Shown one piece after another: positions 45,401 through 55,600 of a DNA stretch of 64,000 nt. The stretch spans positions 5,888,106-5,952,105 of the forward strand of contig JABAKD010000002.1 in NCBI GenBank assembly GCA_012845835.1, written 5' to 3'. The position numbers and the translations under genes are program-made. This stretch comes from Undaria pinnatifida (lineage: Eukaryota; Sar; Phaeophyceae; Laminariales; Alariaceae). The notes under the pieces are model-generated. The model worked only from the letters and a program-made list of their open reading frames with translations, made no database searches and was not told the origin of the DNA. Position 1 is the stretch's first letter. Each line of letters starts with the position of its first letter.

Positions 45401-47524
45401 ATGTATGTATGTATGTATGTATGTATGTATGTATGTATGTATGTATGTATGTATGTATGTATGTATGTATGCATGTATGTATGTATGTATGTATGTATGT
45501 ATGTATGTATGTATGTATGTATGTATGTATGTATGTATGTATGTATGTATGTATGTATGTATGTATGTATGTATGTATGTATGTATGTATGTATGTATGT
45601 GTTCCCTTGCAGTGAAGAGCCGCTCAGGTCAACATACGAAATGGTTCGTGTTTACCACCGTACACTATTCGTTTCGTTTTTACGTACAAACGTGTCCTGG
45701 CGCAGTGCAGTGGAAGCAGAGGGAGAGAGAGAGACATGGACACGGTACTCCACCGATACTGACGCGTGCTATGATACGACAGAGATGTGGGGCGCTCTTT
45801 GGCAATATCGTTCTCGGAACGATGGGGCTCCTTAACCGAAGGATATTCGCACCTCGTTGGTAGGGTCATCATTGGTTTGCGATTTGAATAATGTTTATGC
45901 GGAGGCCGCGGGCTCTTTTTCGTAGGGCGTGCGCTTTAACTTTGATAAAATCACTTTTTAGGTAGGATGTAGAACCCTTCAGAGCCCTAAAATCCCTCCC
46001 CATACTAGCTTCAAGTTTTTTTGTAAACAAAAAGTTTTCCGGTCGTGAAGACGTTAAGGGAGAAATTCGGACAACAACATATTAGTGTATCCCCACGGTG
46101 TAGCTTAAGTCGACCGCCAAAAAATATAGTAGCCATCCTCTGAGTTATGCGAAAGAAGGAGTTGCACGTCTGAACCCAAATCCATGCGCGTTGTTTGATA
46201 GAGGTTCTTCGCCGATTTTTTTGTTCGTCTCAAACCGTATCTCCTCAATCAATGGTAGGGCCATTTTTCCAATAAATGGTATCCGAATTGATAAAATGAC
46301 AGGCGTTCATTTCGGCAAGATTACGCCTCGTGTACATTGACTACGACGGCAGTGTTCCTTGGTTAACTTGAATTTTTGTTTTCTTATTATGTCCTTTTCG
46401 TTTTTCTCGGCATTTGTGTTGTAGTAGTGGGAGATATAGACTAGATTTTTCATGCGAGGAGTATCAGCAAAAGCGGGTGCACCCGTGTCGTAGCTTTGTT
46501 CATGTCTCAATGGTGGAGTTCCTAGCGTAAGCACAATATACGAAAGGACTAGCACTTCCGTTGCCAAAATACATTTCAAATCGACGGGGATTTTGTCAAC
46601 CGGGGAAATATAACCAGTTCCAGCAAAACAACTCTATATATTTTCGGTGTACATCTAACTCAGAGGATCAAGCTCATTTATCAGTTCACAGGTTCGGTTT
46701 TCATATTATTACGGCGCAGTCACGTTTGGTTTTGTTTGGTGTGCACCTGCGTTTGAAAATGAGTAGCCCTGGAAAGAGGGAAAAAAAGAAAAATAGGGTA
46801 CAGTGTTATCGTGGCATACGTTGTACGCAAGGAGCTGCTCAATATATGTCAATTGTTCAAGATCAGTTATCGTTGCCAATCCCATTATTCGCAGCTCATG
46901 GTATCGGGCAGTTTGCTCACAATTTTTAAATAAAATACTCATATGCCTGGCTTGGCGGCCAATCCAGGGACTACCTCATGTCTGCCCACGTCATTGGCAA
47001 CAGCCCCAACTCACTTTCGTTCATGGTGCCTTTGCTAGCCTGCATGCGTCGAGCTAAGACTGGTCTTGAGGGGCTCGTCTACTTCGTTCCCTACATTCCC
47101 CTGGGACCCCGATTCCCAGACAGACATGCTTCATTCTCTATATCAAACACGATAAACATCGCTTTGTCTGTTACTTTGTTTTCTTGCGTGCAGACAAAAC
47201 TACCCTTTGCTCACAGTGTTTACCAACGTCGGTTGCCGGGTGTTGCATAGGTAGAGATTCTCAGAATTAACAGCCCGCAACAGCAGCAACAGATGCTATC
47301 CTTGCAGTAACATGCGTCTTTCGCTTCTTCTCGCTTACCTGTCCCGGCGTACCGCGTATGGGCATCGAAGACACGAATGGTGAAGACCCTGCACGGGTTT
47401 CTCTCCCCGACCCTATCGCATCGTGGAGAATAGGAGCGGGGGCGGGCGGGGGCGGCGGCGGGGCAGAAGCACCAGGGGGCGAGAGGGTGTGTAGCGGAGG
47501 GTGTACTCGTTTAAAACACAGCCG
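33104..47524 (-). CDS. EF-hand-like / Tudor-like multi-exon protein
   Basis: Nine minus-strand exons from 43161 to 33104 join in phase into 590 codons (43161-43106, 42910-42820, 41276-40558, 39558-39456, 38928-38821, 36899-36808, 35561-35460, 33776-33666, 33496-33104). An upstream exon at 47524-47339 is likely. Order: proline-rich segment; EF-hand-like pair (HQDPGRTGTIPVKAF; later RGRVRYGDFLRES); Gln-rich and acidic low-complexity; second pair (QDSGNYRILGEDGFVDAI; DVDDDGVNYDELF); a small beta module like Tudor/SH3 (FRPGDAIQFRMETRAGKAEW then VPAEV, DDDGTFTVAF); a Lys/Arg/Ser-rich tail. Only the loop of the second pair (DVDDDGVNYDE) has enough acidic residues for likely calcium binding. The function is unknown; it could be regulatory or cytoskeletal. 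An exon linking 47339 to 43161 is missing by phase, and the start codon was not found. Confidence 0.65.
33666..33776 (-). CDS. EF-hand-like gene, exon completing the Tudor-like module
   Basis: Acceptor catgaatgcag, donor CGGAGG|gtgagt. 37 codons, phase 0. VMSKDDDGTFTVAFKSSETP continues WVPAE as W.PAEV...DDGTFTV.F, then ARLLRASGVPEADLRR. Confidence 0.75.
35460..35561 (-). CDS. EF-hand-like gene, exon with Tudor/SH3-like first half
   Basis: Acceptor tggtatcgacag, donor GAG|gtaacg. 34 codons, phase 0. HLREMSRRKAFRPGDAIQFR then METRAGKAEWVPAE resembles the F..GD.V......G..W.PA.V start of small Tudor-like modules. The next exon completes it. Confidence 0.75.
36245..36427. repeat. 21-bp tandem repeat
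   Basis: About nine copies of gtgatggcggatccatcccg with small changes (ggttccatcc, gggtctatcc). Intronic, 380 bp downstream (in transcription) of the exon ending at 36,808. Confidence 0.85.
36808..36899 (-). CDS. EF-hand-like gene, exon with EF loop DVDDDGVNYDE
   Basis: Acceptor ttgctgctggcag, donor CGG|gtaagt. Two bases and 30 codons: VTDEQAIDVFRVTSKEDVDD then DGVNYDELFR. DxDDDGxNYDE fits the calcium-loop pattern best of all loops in this gene. Confidence 0.8.
37125..37384. mobile_element. Inverted-terminal element, family 1
   Basis: Left end gacgcttgctacggtagcgg, right end gaacctcgaccgtagcacgcg. Inside are tgaatgacggggttccttaa, gtgtacctag and ggtcttaagctcccgaattg. Confidence 0.7.
37840..38275. 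mobile_element. Two adjacent partial family 2 copies
   Basis: tactcgcacgagtgactccg (37,858) with ggcgcagcttagctgacc, and then ttgcacgagtgactcggta (38,112) with ggcgcagcgtgttccg and agtcactcgcgcgactgacg (38,241), mark two tandem, truncated copies in the same orientation. Confidence 0.5.
38370..38458. repeat. About 46-bp tandem duplication
   Basis: ctacggattttaataggaaa followed by aacattaaaccagtattgaaa occurs twice in direct succession; one copy has one more A. Confidence 0.85.
38821..38928 (-). CDS. EF-hand-like gene, exon with third EF-like helix-loop
   Basis: Acceptor ggttttgcaag, donor CCAG|gtaagc. Two bases, 35 codons and one base. EGEEAYFAAFEAQDSGNYRI then LGEDGFVDAIADLAP has the shape of an EF-hand (F..F....SG...E..F..A). 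The acceptor could be three bases further on. Confidence 0.7.
39318..39381. repeat. Short tandem duplication
   Basis: aggtgcgcggaaggcta followed by ggttgggtcta is repeated twice with one base change. Confidence 0.7.
39456..39558 (-). CDS. EF-hand-like gene, linker exon
   Basis: Acceptor after a long pyrimidine tract (ccatcccggcggcag), donor AGA|gtaacc. 34 codons plus one base: SALLRWVGRPTRLNILFQYG, then LRQQKSNE. It is the only frame found that links the phases of its neighbours. A second acceptor (ttgtcttgcag) lies inside it. Confidence 0.45.
39766..40256. mobile_element. Family 1 element split by a family 2 insertion
   Basis: Left part: gacgcgtgctacgatagagt and tgaatgacggggcttaac. Right part, after the insertion: gattctcgacgtgtacctag, tctttagctcccgacgtgaa and tgcacctctatcgttgtacg. 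The two parts join to one normal element. Confidence 0.7.
39837..40079. mobile_element. Family 2 element nested in a family 1 element
   Basis: Runs from about gctaccagagggggtgtcccg to gtgcccccctaccgtatcc, with cgagtcactcgcgcgagtga near the left and cctgcgactggctc near the right. It interrupts the family 1 copy at 39,766-40,256, whose two halves continue on either side. Confidence 0.7.
40558..41276 (-). CDS. EF-hand-like gene, long exon (first EF pair, Gln-rich, acidic tail)
   Basis: Acceptor ctataccatcccacag, donor GAG|gtatgt. Two bases and 239 codons. LARAEDIMTRIVSQHGATLE leads into HQDPGRTGTIPVKAF, a degenerate EF loop. LTRADRKALYRKWTVRGRVR then YGDFL is its partner. A Gln-rich stretch, an Asp run and repeated EEEEGQ follow. 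The loops lack several calcium ligands, so this pair is probably structural. Confidence 0.8.
41812..42154. mobile_element. Inverted-terminal element, family 2
   Basis: Ends gaccaaggctacgg and ccttccaccgtagcccaggtc. Both subterminal boxes are of the ctcgcacgagtga type (about 41,911 and 42,080), in opposite orientation to the 31.4 kb copy. Lies in an intron of the EF-hand-like gene. Confidence 0.65.
42820..42910 (-). CDS. EF-hand-like gene, exon before the first EF-hand
   Basis: Acceptor aaacaaaag with TACTAAC just upstream. Donor GAAG|gtatga. 30 codons plus one base: SLSETTPHVGGVGGRRGTAR then NYSIFSE. The G joins GA of the next exon to give Gly. Confidence 0.6.
43106..43161 (-). CDS. EF-hand-like gene, small exon
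   Basis: Acceptor ggtgctgag, donor AAG|gtaagc. Two bases and 18 codons: HRTQTYDGTTVPFVCPVK. It is supported by phase and donor only. The plus strand also has an open frame here. Confidence 0.4.
43343..43622. mobile_element. Family 2 element, degraded left end
   Basis: The right end actcccctgccgtagccac and cacctgcgcgagtgacccct box are clear. The left box ctcgcaccagagcgactctg carries an insertion. The ggcgcagagtagcttatcatt core is shared with other copies. Confidence 0.6.
43735..43795. repeat. Interstitial telomere-like CCCTAA run with degenerate tail
   Basis: ctaaccctaaccctaac is followed by drifting words ccctaactgaccctgatcctgacgctgatcct. This is the opposite orientation to the motif at 17.56 kb. 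Confidence 0.65.
44455..45600. repeat. Giant (TGTA)n microsatellite, about 286 units
   Basis: 1.15 kb of almost pure tgta, broken only at about 44,570, 44,668-44,695, 45,004, 45,278, 45,378 and 45,471 by single-unit slips or one substitution. All plus and minus frames are open because the unit has no stop (Met-Tyr-Val-Cys or His-Thr-Tyr-Ile periodicity). These frames are not genes. Confidence 0.98.
45601..47338. other. Spacer; no gene supported
   Basis: Contains a family 1-like fragment at 45,763-45,845 (gacgcgtgctatgatacgac, ggggctccttaaccg) and the dispersed repeat at 45,960-46,050 shared with 2,540-2,640. AT-rich frames on both strands at 46.56-46.94 kb are unsupported. Confidence 0.4.
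47339..47524 (-). CDS. EF-hand-like gene, proline-rich upstream exon
   Basis: Acceptor gcatgctttag, donor ACAG|gtaagc. 62 codons, phase 0 at both ends. Reads VHPPLHTLSPPGASAPPPPP, then ILHDAIGSGRETRAGSSPF. The next exon found (43161) needs a one-base carry-over, so at least one exon lies between, or this exon belongs to another transcript. Confidence 0.55.
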
Positions 47525-47869
47525 CTAAAGCATGCCCGAAGACCCTCGCACTCTTACAATGCCGGAACGGAGCACGTCGGATTTTCATCGACCTGGCAGG
47601 CATCGCCAGGGACGGGGGGCAAGGGTTCTTCAATGTTTGTGAGCTGTCACATAAAATTGTCGAAATACGACACGGCAGGCGGCGAGCGTCGGGAATCACT
47701 GCTGCTCTGCAGCGGGGATGCAACGTTTCGACTTTGGGCTTCCTTGATTTTTGTCTTTCATTCCAGGACGCTTGTGGTCTATCAGCTATAGGATTAAGCT
47801 CGTTGCTACACATTGTCGGATGTTGACCACAACAAAACAGTAGTGATATGGAGGCGTAGGACCGAGGCA

Positions 47870-48160
47870 GCTGTAGCACGTTTTGGCCATTTTAGTTTTT
47901 AAATGACGGGACCCCCTTAACCCTTAACCACTAGTCGTCGGAAGAATGCAGTTTTTTGTTTGGCAACGTTGCGATATATATATATGCTTGCGAAGCTGGT
48001 CTATAGCTACTAGCTCAGCTCGTCTACGGCGATAGGTTTGTTCAGCGGGTTAGATTTTCGTTTACTAGAAGTACGCCTGATAGGGGTGAGGTATAGACCT
48101 CCTCTAGTGTGAAAAATCACAACCTCAGAAAACGTTGAGGCCTCTCTACCTTAGACCGTT
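47870..48160. mobile_element. Family 1 element, degraded
   Basis: Recognised from aaatgacgggacccccttaa, gtcgtcgg and gaggtatagacctc...cctcagaaaacg. The terminal repeats are eroded. Confidence 0.4.
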
Positions 48161-48597
48161 AGTAGCATTACCATCTACCTACGCCAAGCACGATGCTTTC
48201 CATTAATGACGGACCAGCATCAAGGACTTCCGGGCCAAGGATCCGATCGTGGATGCACAGTGGCTTAATTTTTCAATTTGTGACGGTAGCTAAATGGTGT
48301 CCTTGTATGCTTAGTCTTTTGCTACTTGGAGATGTTTCAAAGGAGCAGTGTTCGATCACTGCGAAGAGTGATGGTGAATATCTTTGCTAATGATGGTGAA
48401 CTCAAAATGACTGCGAAGAGTTATTCCCGGACCAAAACCGTGTGTGCGCGTGTCGGTTGTCCGCTCGTTAAGCCGTCTTATTTTCCCCACCAGTGGCATC
48501 CGCACACCCCACGCAACAGTCGATCTGATTCTTCTTTACCCGTCCTGCGAAGAGCGAGCGAAGTTTAGTGAGTCACAGGGAAGTCCGGAAAAAAACT

Positions 48598-48899
48598 GAC
48601 AAGCGCTACGGTGGGGAAGCCCCTCTCGGGACCATGGTTTATAGCGGCTTGGGGGCCACTCGCGCGAGTTAACCCCCTTTTCCACGCGGTCATAGGCTTT
48701 TTCGTACAGCATAAACATTTCGATTTGAACCTCCGTTGGGATAGTTAGCTAGCTATGCCGCGCCAAACAAAATCGCCTAATAACGTGTTTAATTAAGCGA
48801 GGTACACAGAGCCATTCGTGCGAGTGATGAAAACCTCAAACCCGGTTCGTAGTGAAAAAGGGGGTATATTACAACATCAACGATACCGTAGGCTCGGTC
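48598..48899. mobile_element. Inverted-terminal element, family 2
   Basis: Left end gcgctacggtggggaagccc, box gccactcgcgcgagttaacc. Right box gccattcgtgcgagtgatg, end gataccgtaggctcggtc. It lies between the 3' end of the coiled-coil gene (49,502) and the first exon seen of the EF-hand-like gene (47,524). Confidence 0.65.
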
Positions 48900-49501
48900 G
48901 AATGTAAGTTAATACCAGCCCGATGTGTCACCTCTGCGCGTTGCCACCAATGCTCCGGTCAGACCCATCTTCACCCGCTCTCGAGACTGAGCTTTGCCAC
49001 AGCAGAACTCCAAAAACTGTTTGCAGAGAAGTCAATACAGAGAACAACGACAGCAAACACGCGAATCAAGCACGGAAAGCTATCGGAAATGCTTTCGAAC
49101 AGAAAATATACCCGCATATATGGTACCCAGGCTCTTCGGAATGCCGGTTTGTCAGCGACGAAAGGGAGAAATATTATCCCGTCAATATGGGCTTCACGCT
49201 GTGGATCACCCCTCCCTCGTGTTTAACGCCTCTGTGACAGAGAGATCCGGGTACACTCGTTCGAAGTGTATACCACACCGACACAAGAGGGAACTAAAAT
49301 CCTCTCAATCGCGGGGTTGACCTAGCCCCAGCCGTTTGGTTGGCGTCTGCGGCGACCTAACGAAATCGAGATCAGCGGTCATATTAACCATCTATCGCAG
49401 TAAACAGGATCCATGACGGGCTCCAAAACCATACATTCCCCAAGTTTTGAGAGCCATACCCCAAAATACACACGTCCTCAGGGGAGGTGAAAATCGTGCA
49501 A

Positions 49502-49645
49502 CTAGGAGATGGCTGCGATGATGCTGGTGGCGAATTTCAGTACCTCTCTGTAGTCGACGCTCTGGTCGACCTCCCTGACGAAGCGGAGCATGAGCAGCTG
49601 CCTGTCCTCCCTCGGCATGCCGGGAAAGTTTTCCCTCAGCGCGTC
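49502..49645 (-). CDS. Coiled-coil gene, last exon
   Basis: Acceptor gatcgtgggaag, 47 codons and TAG: DALRENFPGMPREDRQLLML then RFVREVDQSVDYREVLKFAT. This is the second half of the EF-like pair (F......VDY.E.L.F). Confidence 0.7.
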   Translation of the reverse strand, partial: DALRENFPGMPREDRQLLMLRFVREVDQSVDYREVLKFATSIIAAIS

Positions 49646-52600
49646 CTTCCCACGATCGGACCGTCATAAGCACCGTGACGAAGAACACGGGTTGAGACAA
49701 ATTATGTGCTACGATCTGTGCTCGAGTTCATGTTTGGGTCAAAACGTTTCGACCAAGGCTATGCTGTACCACACTGTACGAGGGGGTTACTTCTAAGTAA
49801 TTTTTTCTTCCAGCCTCTCAGAGGCGCTTGCACGACGCCAGTGGCTTTTACGATGGTTCGGTTCGCACGATATACATATATTTATATATGCTAATTCGTA
49901 TTACTCTACACCAGCCAAATGATGGATGCAAATCTATTTATGATTGAGGAGCATACATTCTGTCGCGCGAGTGATCCTCCCATCGGGAGCAGTGAATTTG
50001 GAGGCGCCCCCCATCTTTAGAGTAGCCTTTTCCTTTCTGGCCAACTAACGTGGGACATCCCACCAGTCAGTGTCGCTTGGACTTCATTCATGTTTCATTA
50101 CACATTTTCTATATGCTATTTATACCTACGCAGGCCATGGCAGTCTTCATCGGGTATGGCACTGGGCGCGAGGTGTAGGGAAAATAAAGATCGAGCCGCC
50201 TCTGAGCTGAGCTATCTCACGGTATAGATGCAGCGGACGTTTCTGAACTCCTAACGTGAGAAAGCTCACTACTTCTCCCGAAACATTTTATTTCAACCGC
50301 ATTCATTCACTGGCGCGGTCCGACTAATCATTTCATGCGCTAGTCGTAATAAAATATACGCTCTCGATCCGCATCAGATTAACCGGTAGATCCTCACTCG
50401 AGAAAGAAACGCCTCGCGGCCGAATAGTGCAAAACCCAATATTGAGGTGACTCCTCAGAAACTACAGGTGCAGCATCTGCCTTAGAACACGAAACTCACT
50501 TGGTTTATATAACAACATACCAACAAGCTTGATGCGTTCCCTTTATCTCCAAACGTATATAACATCTCTCTTGTTTTCCCAAAGACGTTGGATTCTTGGG
50601 GGCGTCACGCCCCCATATATTGCTGGAATCAACAAACCTAAGGATACCTCGGAATCTCCTTAATTTGCTCCCACCTTGTAGTTCCTCAAAATAGTTTTGC
50701 TTGAATGGTGGCCCGCCACCCCGCAATGTCGTTCGTCTATTATCTCTTCGTGTAAAAAAAACTTACTATATATTTGCCAACAAACCCGACGTTGTTTTTG
50801 GGTGGTGTCTAAAAAACCGCCCTATCCCAATATGCCGTTTCAAAAAAACCACAAACATCACCTTGAAGGCAGGCCCGCCAAGCGCACCCGTTCGCCCGCC
50901 ATCTCTTGCCCAAAATGCCTCTTGCAGATCCTCCTTAACCTCCTCTATCCCGCCCACCACGTGCTCTATGGCTTCCGCCATGTCATGCTTGGCTACCTCT
51001 TGCAGCACCTCCTCAGTGTCGGTCCTTAGCGTTTGCTCCAAAACCGGTATCTGCGCGAAACAAGACCGTGTTCGATGCGGTCCTAATAAAGGGGGGCTTC
51101 CCAACCCCTTTACGACGTTTTCCCCACTACCTTTGGAACAAACTACTTAGAAACAGTGTAGGGACAAACTACTTGGAAACAGTGTGGGGATAACCTACGT
51201 GGAATTAGTGTTCGTTCGTTTTTACGCAGCACGTGCTTTTTTTTTGTTTCGCTTTGATTTTTTTTCAAAAGTTTCCACGCTCCCCGGTGTCGGTTATGTG
51301 TTTGACGACGAACGCAAAAGTTTCATGTTCGTTTCAAACCGGAACCTGCCACGACCAAAACACGTTCTATTTTTAAGGGGTTACAACGGGTATGTCGTGT
51401 CGTTAACACCTGGGCGGGGGTGTTCTATTTTTCTATATGTCCCAGTCTACGTATTTCCATGCAGCTTACTCATAAGCACGGACGTTCCGTTTGGTTCTTC
51501 AGGGGTGGCCGGGGCTAACATATACGGGTGATATAAAGGGGTGTCTTCTTGCTGCAACTGTCATATTCATCCTTTTTAAGGGTTTATAGTTTCCGCGCAC
51601 ATATTGAAATGCTCTCCCCCCCGCCCCCCCCCCACCGATCTCTCTTGTTCAAACGCCCCACCTGAAATAAAAATCTGCCAGAGTAGTAAACACTACCAGC
51701 CAGCTGATATAATCTCATTATCCATCTAGCCGTCCATGCCGTAGCTCCAACTCATCTCCGCCCTCCCCCTCCCCCCCCTTTTGTTCCCCGCCCAGTTCGT
51801 TCAAACGCCCCACTTACAATCGAAATCGGCCAGAGTAAAAAGCACTTCTAAGCAATTGATATCACGTCATTATCTTCCTAGCCATCCATGACGTAGCTTT
51901 CATTCATCCTCCCTCCACCCCTCCAACGCCCCCTCCTTCCCCACACCCCGCACGATCGCCTAGACCCAGCGCTGCGCGTAAAGCAAGCCCCTACATATAT
52001 GATTAATATGCGCGATTGGAGGATCACACACCGTGTTGCGAACATCAGTGTCGACCAAATCCTTGATGTCATAGCTGGAGTGTATTTTATAATTATATGT
52101 GACCTTAACCTCGTGCACCCCCCCCCCTCCCCCGCCGCCCCATTTTTTTTGTTTTTTTTTCTTCGCTTTCTCTTGATTAAACACCCCACCTACCTAATAT
52201 CGAAATCCGCCAGAGTAATAAGCACTTGCCACGCCCTGGATATCGATTCGTCATCATTTTAGAGCCGCCCATGCCGCTGCTGCAATTCCCACCCACCCCC
52301 GCCCCCAACGCCCCCTCCTTCCCCACCACTCGCACAATCGCCTAGACCTAGCACCACGCGTATAGCAAACCCCTACACATCTATGCGATCTAAAGCCCCC
52401 CCCCCCCCCGTCCCCCGCCTCCCCCGCCACGTCCCCCCCCCCTCCCCCACAAGAAGAATTTATAGTTTCCACACTGAAATTGACCTGCCCCACCCGTCCC
52501 CTCCCCCCCCCTCCCCCCCTCCCGCCCCCCTTTTGATCAAAATCAGGCCCCCACGTCTTTCAAAACTCCCCCCTCCCCTCACCGGATATTCGACTTACAG

Positions 52601-55600
52601 GATTCACCTGATAAACTTATTCATTTCCTTCCACAGCTGTCAGATTTTGTCCCCCTCAGAAACGGGTTTTATAGTTTCCGAGCACAGACTGCCTAACATC
52701 ACCCTGTTGACCCTGATAGCTACACTGTAGTTGCAAGGGGAGTCGCCGACGTATGTCCTTAGTGGGGACACACAACCCGTAATACGCGCGATCGGAGTAT
52801 TACACACAGCTTGCAAATATGAGCTTCGACAAAATATTCGATCTCACAGCTGGAGTGTATTTTAATCTTTTATAATATACGGAGTATGAGGTATCACCTT
52901 CTGACCGAAAGCGTTGACTGACTAACGACGACTTCTCAACCCATCTATAAAATAGTTGAAATGCCATAAATTTATATATATTTTTTATTTCGTTGTGTAT
53001 GCGTGGGGCACTTTTTTTGTTTCATAAGAGACATTGTTGCAATATTTGTTTGCTAAAAGAACCACTCCCCGGATTGGAGCATGACCACTCCTCGGATTGG
53101 AGCATGAAGCTTTTCGCAAGCGAGGATCTCACTGGGGGGGCATCTCTAACCGGAACATGTGAAGTGTCATACCGGGGGTGATCGTTGCCCGTATCACGCT
53201 CGCACATGTTGTCAAACATTCCCCGCGATGTTGTTTAGCAATTTTCTGTCGAGTGGAATGCAAATTTGGCCCCTTTCGGAAAACGCCTCCACATACATAA
53301 AAGAAACCCGTACGGTGTTTGTATTACTTAAAACAACGTTTGCGCTTGGTGCAGTAGAATACTGTATGCACGGGTGAATGAATCTTGCAGCCGAATAAAA
53401 AAAGTGTACATAGCAGAGTAGCAGCCGCTGTGGTAGAGACAGCTTGGAAGCGATATCTCTCTCTCTCCGTGGTACAACCAGCCCGTGTAAGGACATTTCA
53501 ACACGGCACATAGCACGACACGGACGGATACCGTTACGCGAGAGGTCACACCTCTTTGACGATGGTCTCGAAAACTTCTTGGGAACCCCCTTGCCTCAGC
53601 AACTCCCACTTGAGAGCTTCGTTCCGCCTTTCCTGAAGCTTCACGTTCACCTGGCAGTGAATACGCGGGGGGCGCGACGTAAAGTCCAGCCATTTTTGGT
53701 TTCGGACAATGTGTCGTACACAACCTTAGCGAAAAAGTTATAGTCTATATGTTAGCTGTTGTACAAGATTAGGCGAAAAAGGCATAACTTGTTATATTAT
53801 GTTAGTAGCTGTCACGTTCGGGTCATCATCCAGTTACGCTGATCCGTGGGAATGCGAAAGCGCTGTCAGTAACCAACAATCTCTATTGCACCGCTTTGGT
53901 TCTGTTCTTCGTAAATTACGAAACAGTATTGCCTGCTATACGTTAGGCTCCACTTCCGGGTTGGCACCTAATAATGTCTACCTATCCGGGAAATGTAAAA
54001 AAAAAGGCCATTGGCCAGGTCGTTGCTGCATTTTTCTTTTTCGCACGGGATCGTAAAAACTACGTACCTGTTCCGCCGCGACCATTTCCGTGAGAAGCTC
54101 GTTCTGCAGCTCGGCGACAGTTTTCTGCTCCTCTATTTGGTCTGCTTTCACCCGCTCTTCTTCAACTGCCCTCTCGCACTCGAGCGTCAGATAGGCCTCG
54201 GTTTTCTGCAAAAATAAAGCGCGGGAAATTTTTAGATCAGAAACCATGCTGCGATAGAGGTAGCACGTTTTTTCTGAAACGTTTTCTGAAGGGTGGGCGC
54301 TCCTTAACCCAAAATCGTCGAAATCAGGCCGTTTTTTCTCTTCATGATTTTCGTTGTATATCTAGGCCATGAGACGCTTCATTCGATATCATTAGCTTTA
54401 TTTTTCACCAATTGATTCAGTTTTTGGGAGAAGTCTTAAGCTCCCCAAATTGAGGAACTTCAGACAAAAAGTGGTGCCCCTCTAGCGTAGCAAGCGTCTG
54501 AGTATCAGCATAGTACCAGTATCGTACAAGTATATTACCAGTATTGTACCAGTATAGTACCAGTACAGTATCAGTTTAGTACCAGTATCATCGTGTTGTG
54601 GCGAGTTTTGCACAATTTAGGTTGGAGAACTCAGAGAGAGCAAGGAGAAAAATGGCGATTGTGAATGGTAATGTTTCGTCGGCCTCACGAAGCAATATCG
54701 CTTGTACTTGGAAAGCGATATTGCTTTCAACGTCCGGCTCTCCGCTTCTATATTTGGTCTGATTTCAAGCCCTTTCACCCAACCGCCCTCTCGCACCCGC
54801 GCGTCACGGACAAGCCTCGGTTTCCAACCCCCCCCAAAAAACGCGTTCAGAATAATGTATTGAGTACCACCTATGATTTTCTCGGTGTCTTACCGTGCTC
54901 AGCCCGATAATATTAAATTGGTGGAAGATCTTCGCCGATATTTACTAGTGTGGACACTCTCAAAAAAAAGAAAAACAATAAAATAAACAAGAAGTAATAC
55001 GAGGATGCGCACGTAGGCTACCTGCGTTCTGTAACAGCTCTTTCCGATTGAACGATGTCAAATAGACTATAGACTATATAATTATATCAAATATATATTA
55101 TAAAAAATGAAAATACACTCCAGCTGTGAGATCGAAGACTTCGTCGAAACTCATCTTTGCAAGCTGTGTGTGATACTCCGATCGCGCGTATTACGAGTTG
55201 TGTGTCCTCATGAAGGATATAGGTCGGCGACTCCCCTTTCAACTACAGTGTAGCTATAATATATAATTTGCTTAATACCAATATTAAGCGGCTTACTTCA
55301 TCTGTTTCGAGGTTTTAAGAGCTGAGTACCGGTCATCTATCGGTAGTAAGAAGCTGGAAAGAAATGCTGAACCGGGCAAGACTCTATATTTTACACAGGG
55401 CGTTGCTCCACCGGACGCACACTACGTTCGACGGTATATCTGGTATCAATTTTGGGCAACCTAATCTATCTCCTGGATTATGCGGCTCCTTAAACAAAAT
55501 TTGGGTGGGACACGTCGTTATTGTCTTACAACACAAACAATTTGACTTGATTTAAGTTCCTAGGCCGACGGGTTTGTCGATATCGTGTGGCACTTACTTT

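Noticed and set aside
44323-45863. Very long open frames in all registers through the TGTA array (up to about 390 codons)
   Set aside because: The four-base unit contains no stop in any frame, so openness is automatic. The peptides are pure four-residue repeats.
46561-46942. Open frames on both strands (122 and 77 codons)
   Set aside because: AT-rich, no recognisable motif, and the minus frame does not give the carry-over base needed between the exons at 47,339 and 43,161.
48852-49226. 124-codon plus-strand frame
   Set aside because: Begins inside a family 2 repeat element and has no motif or splice partner.
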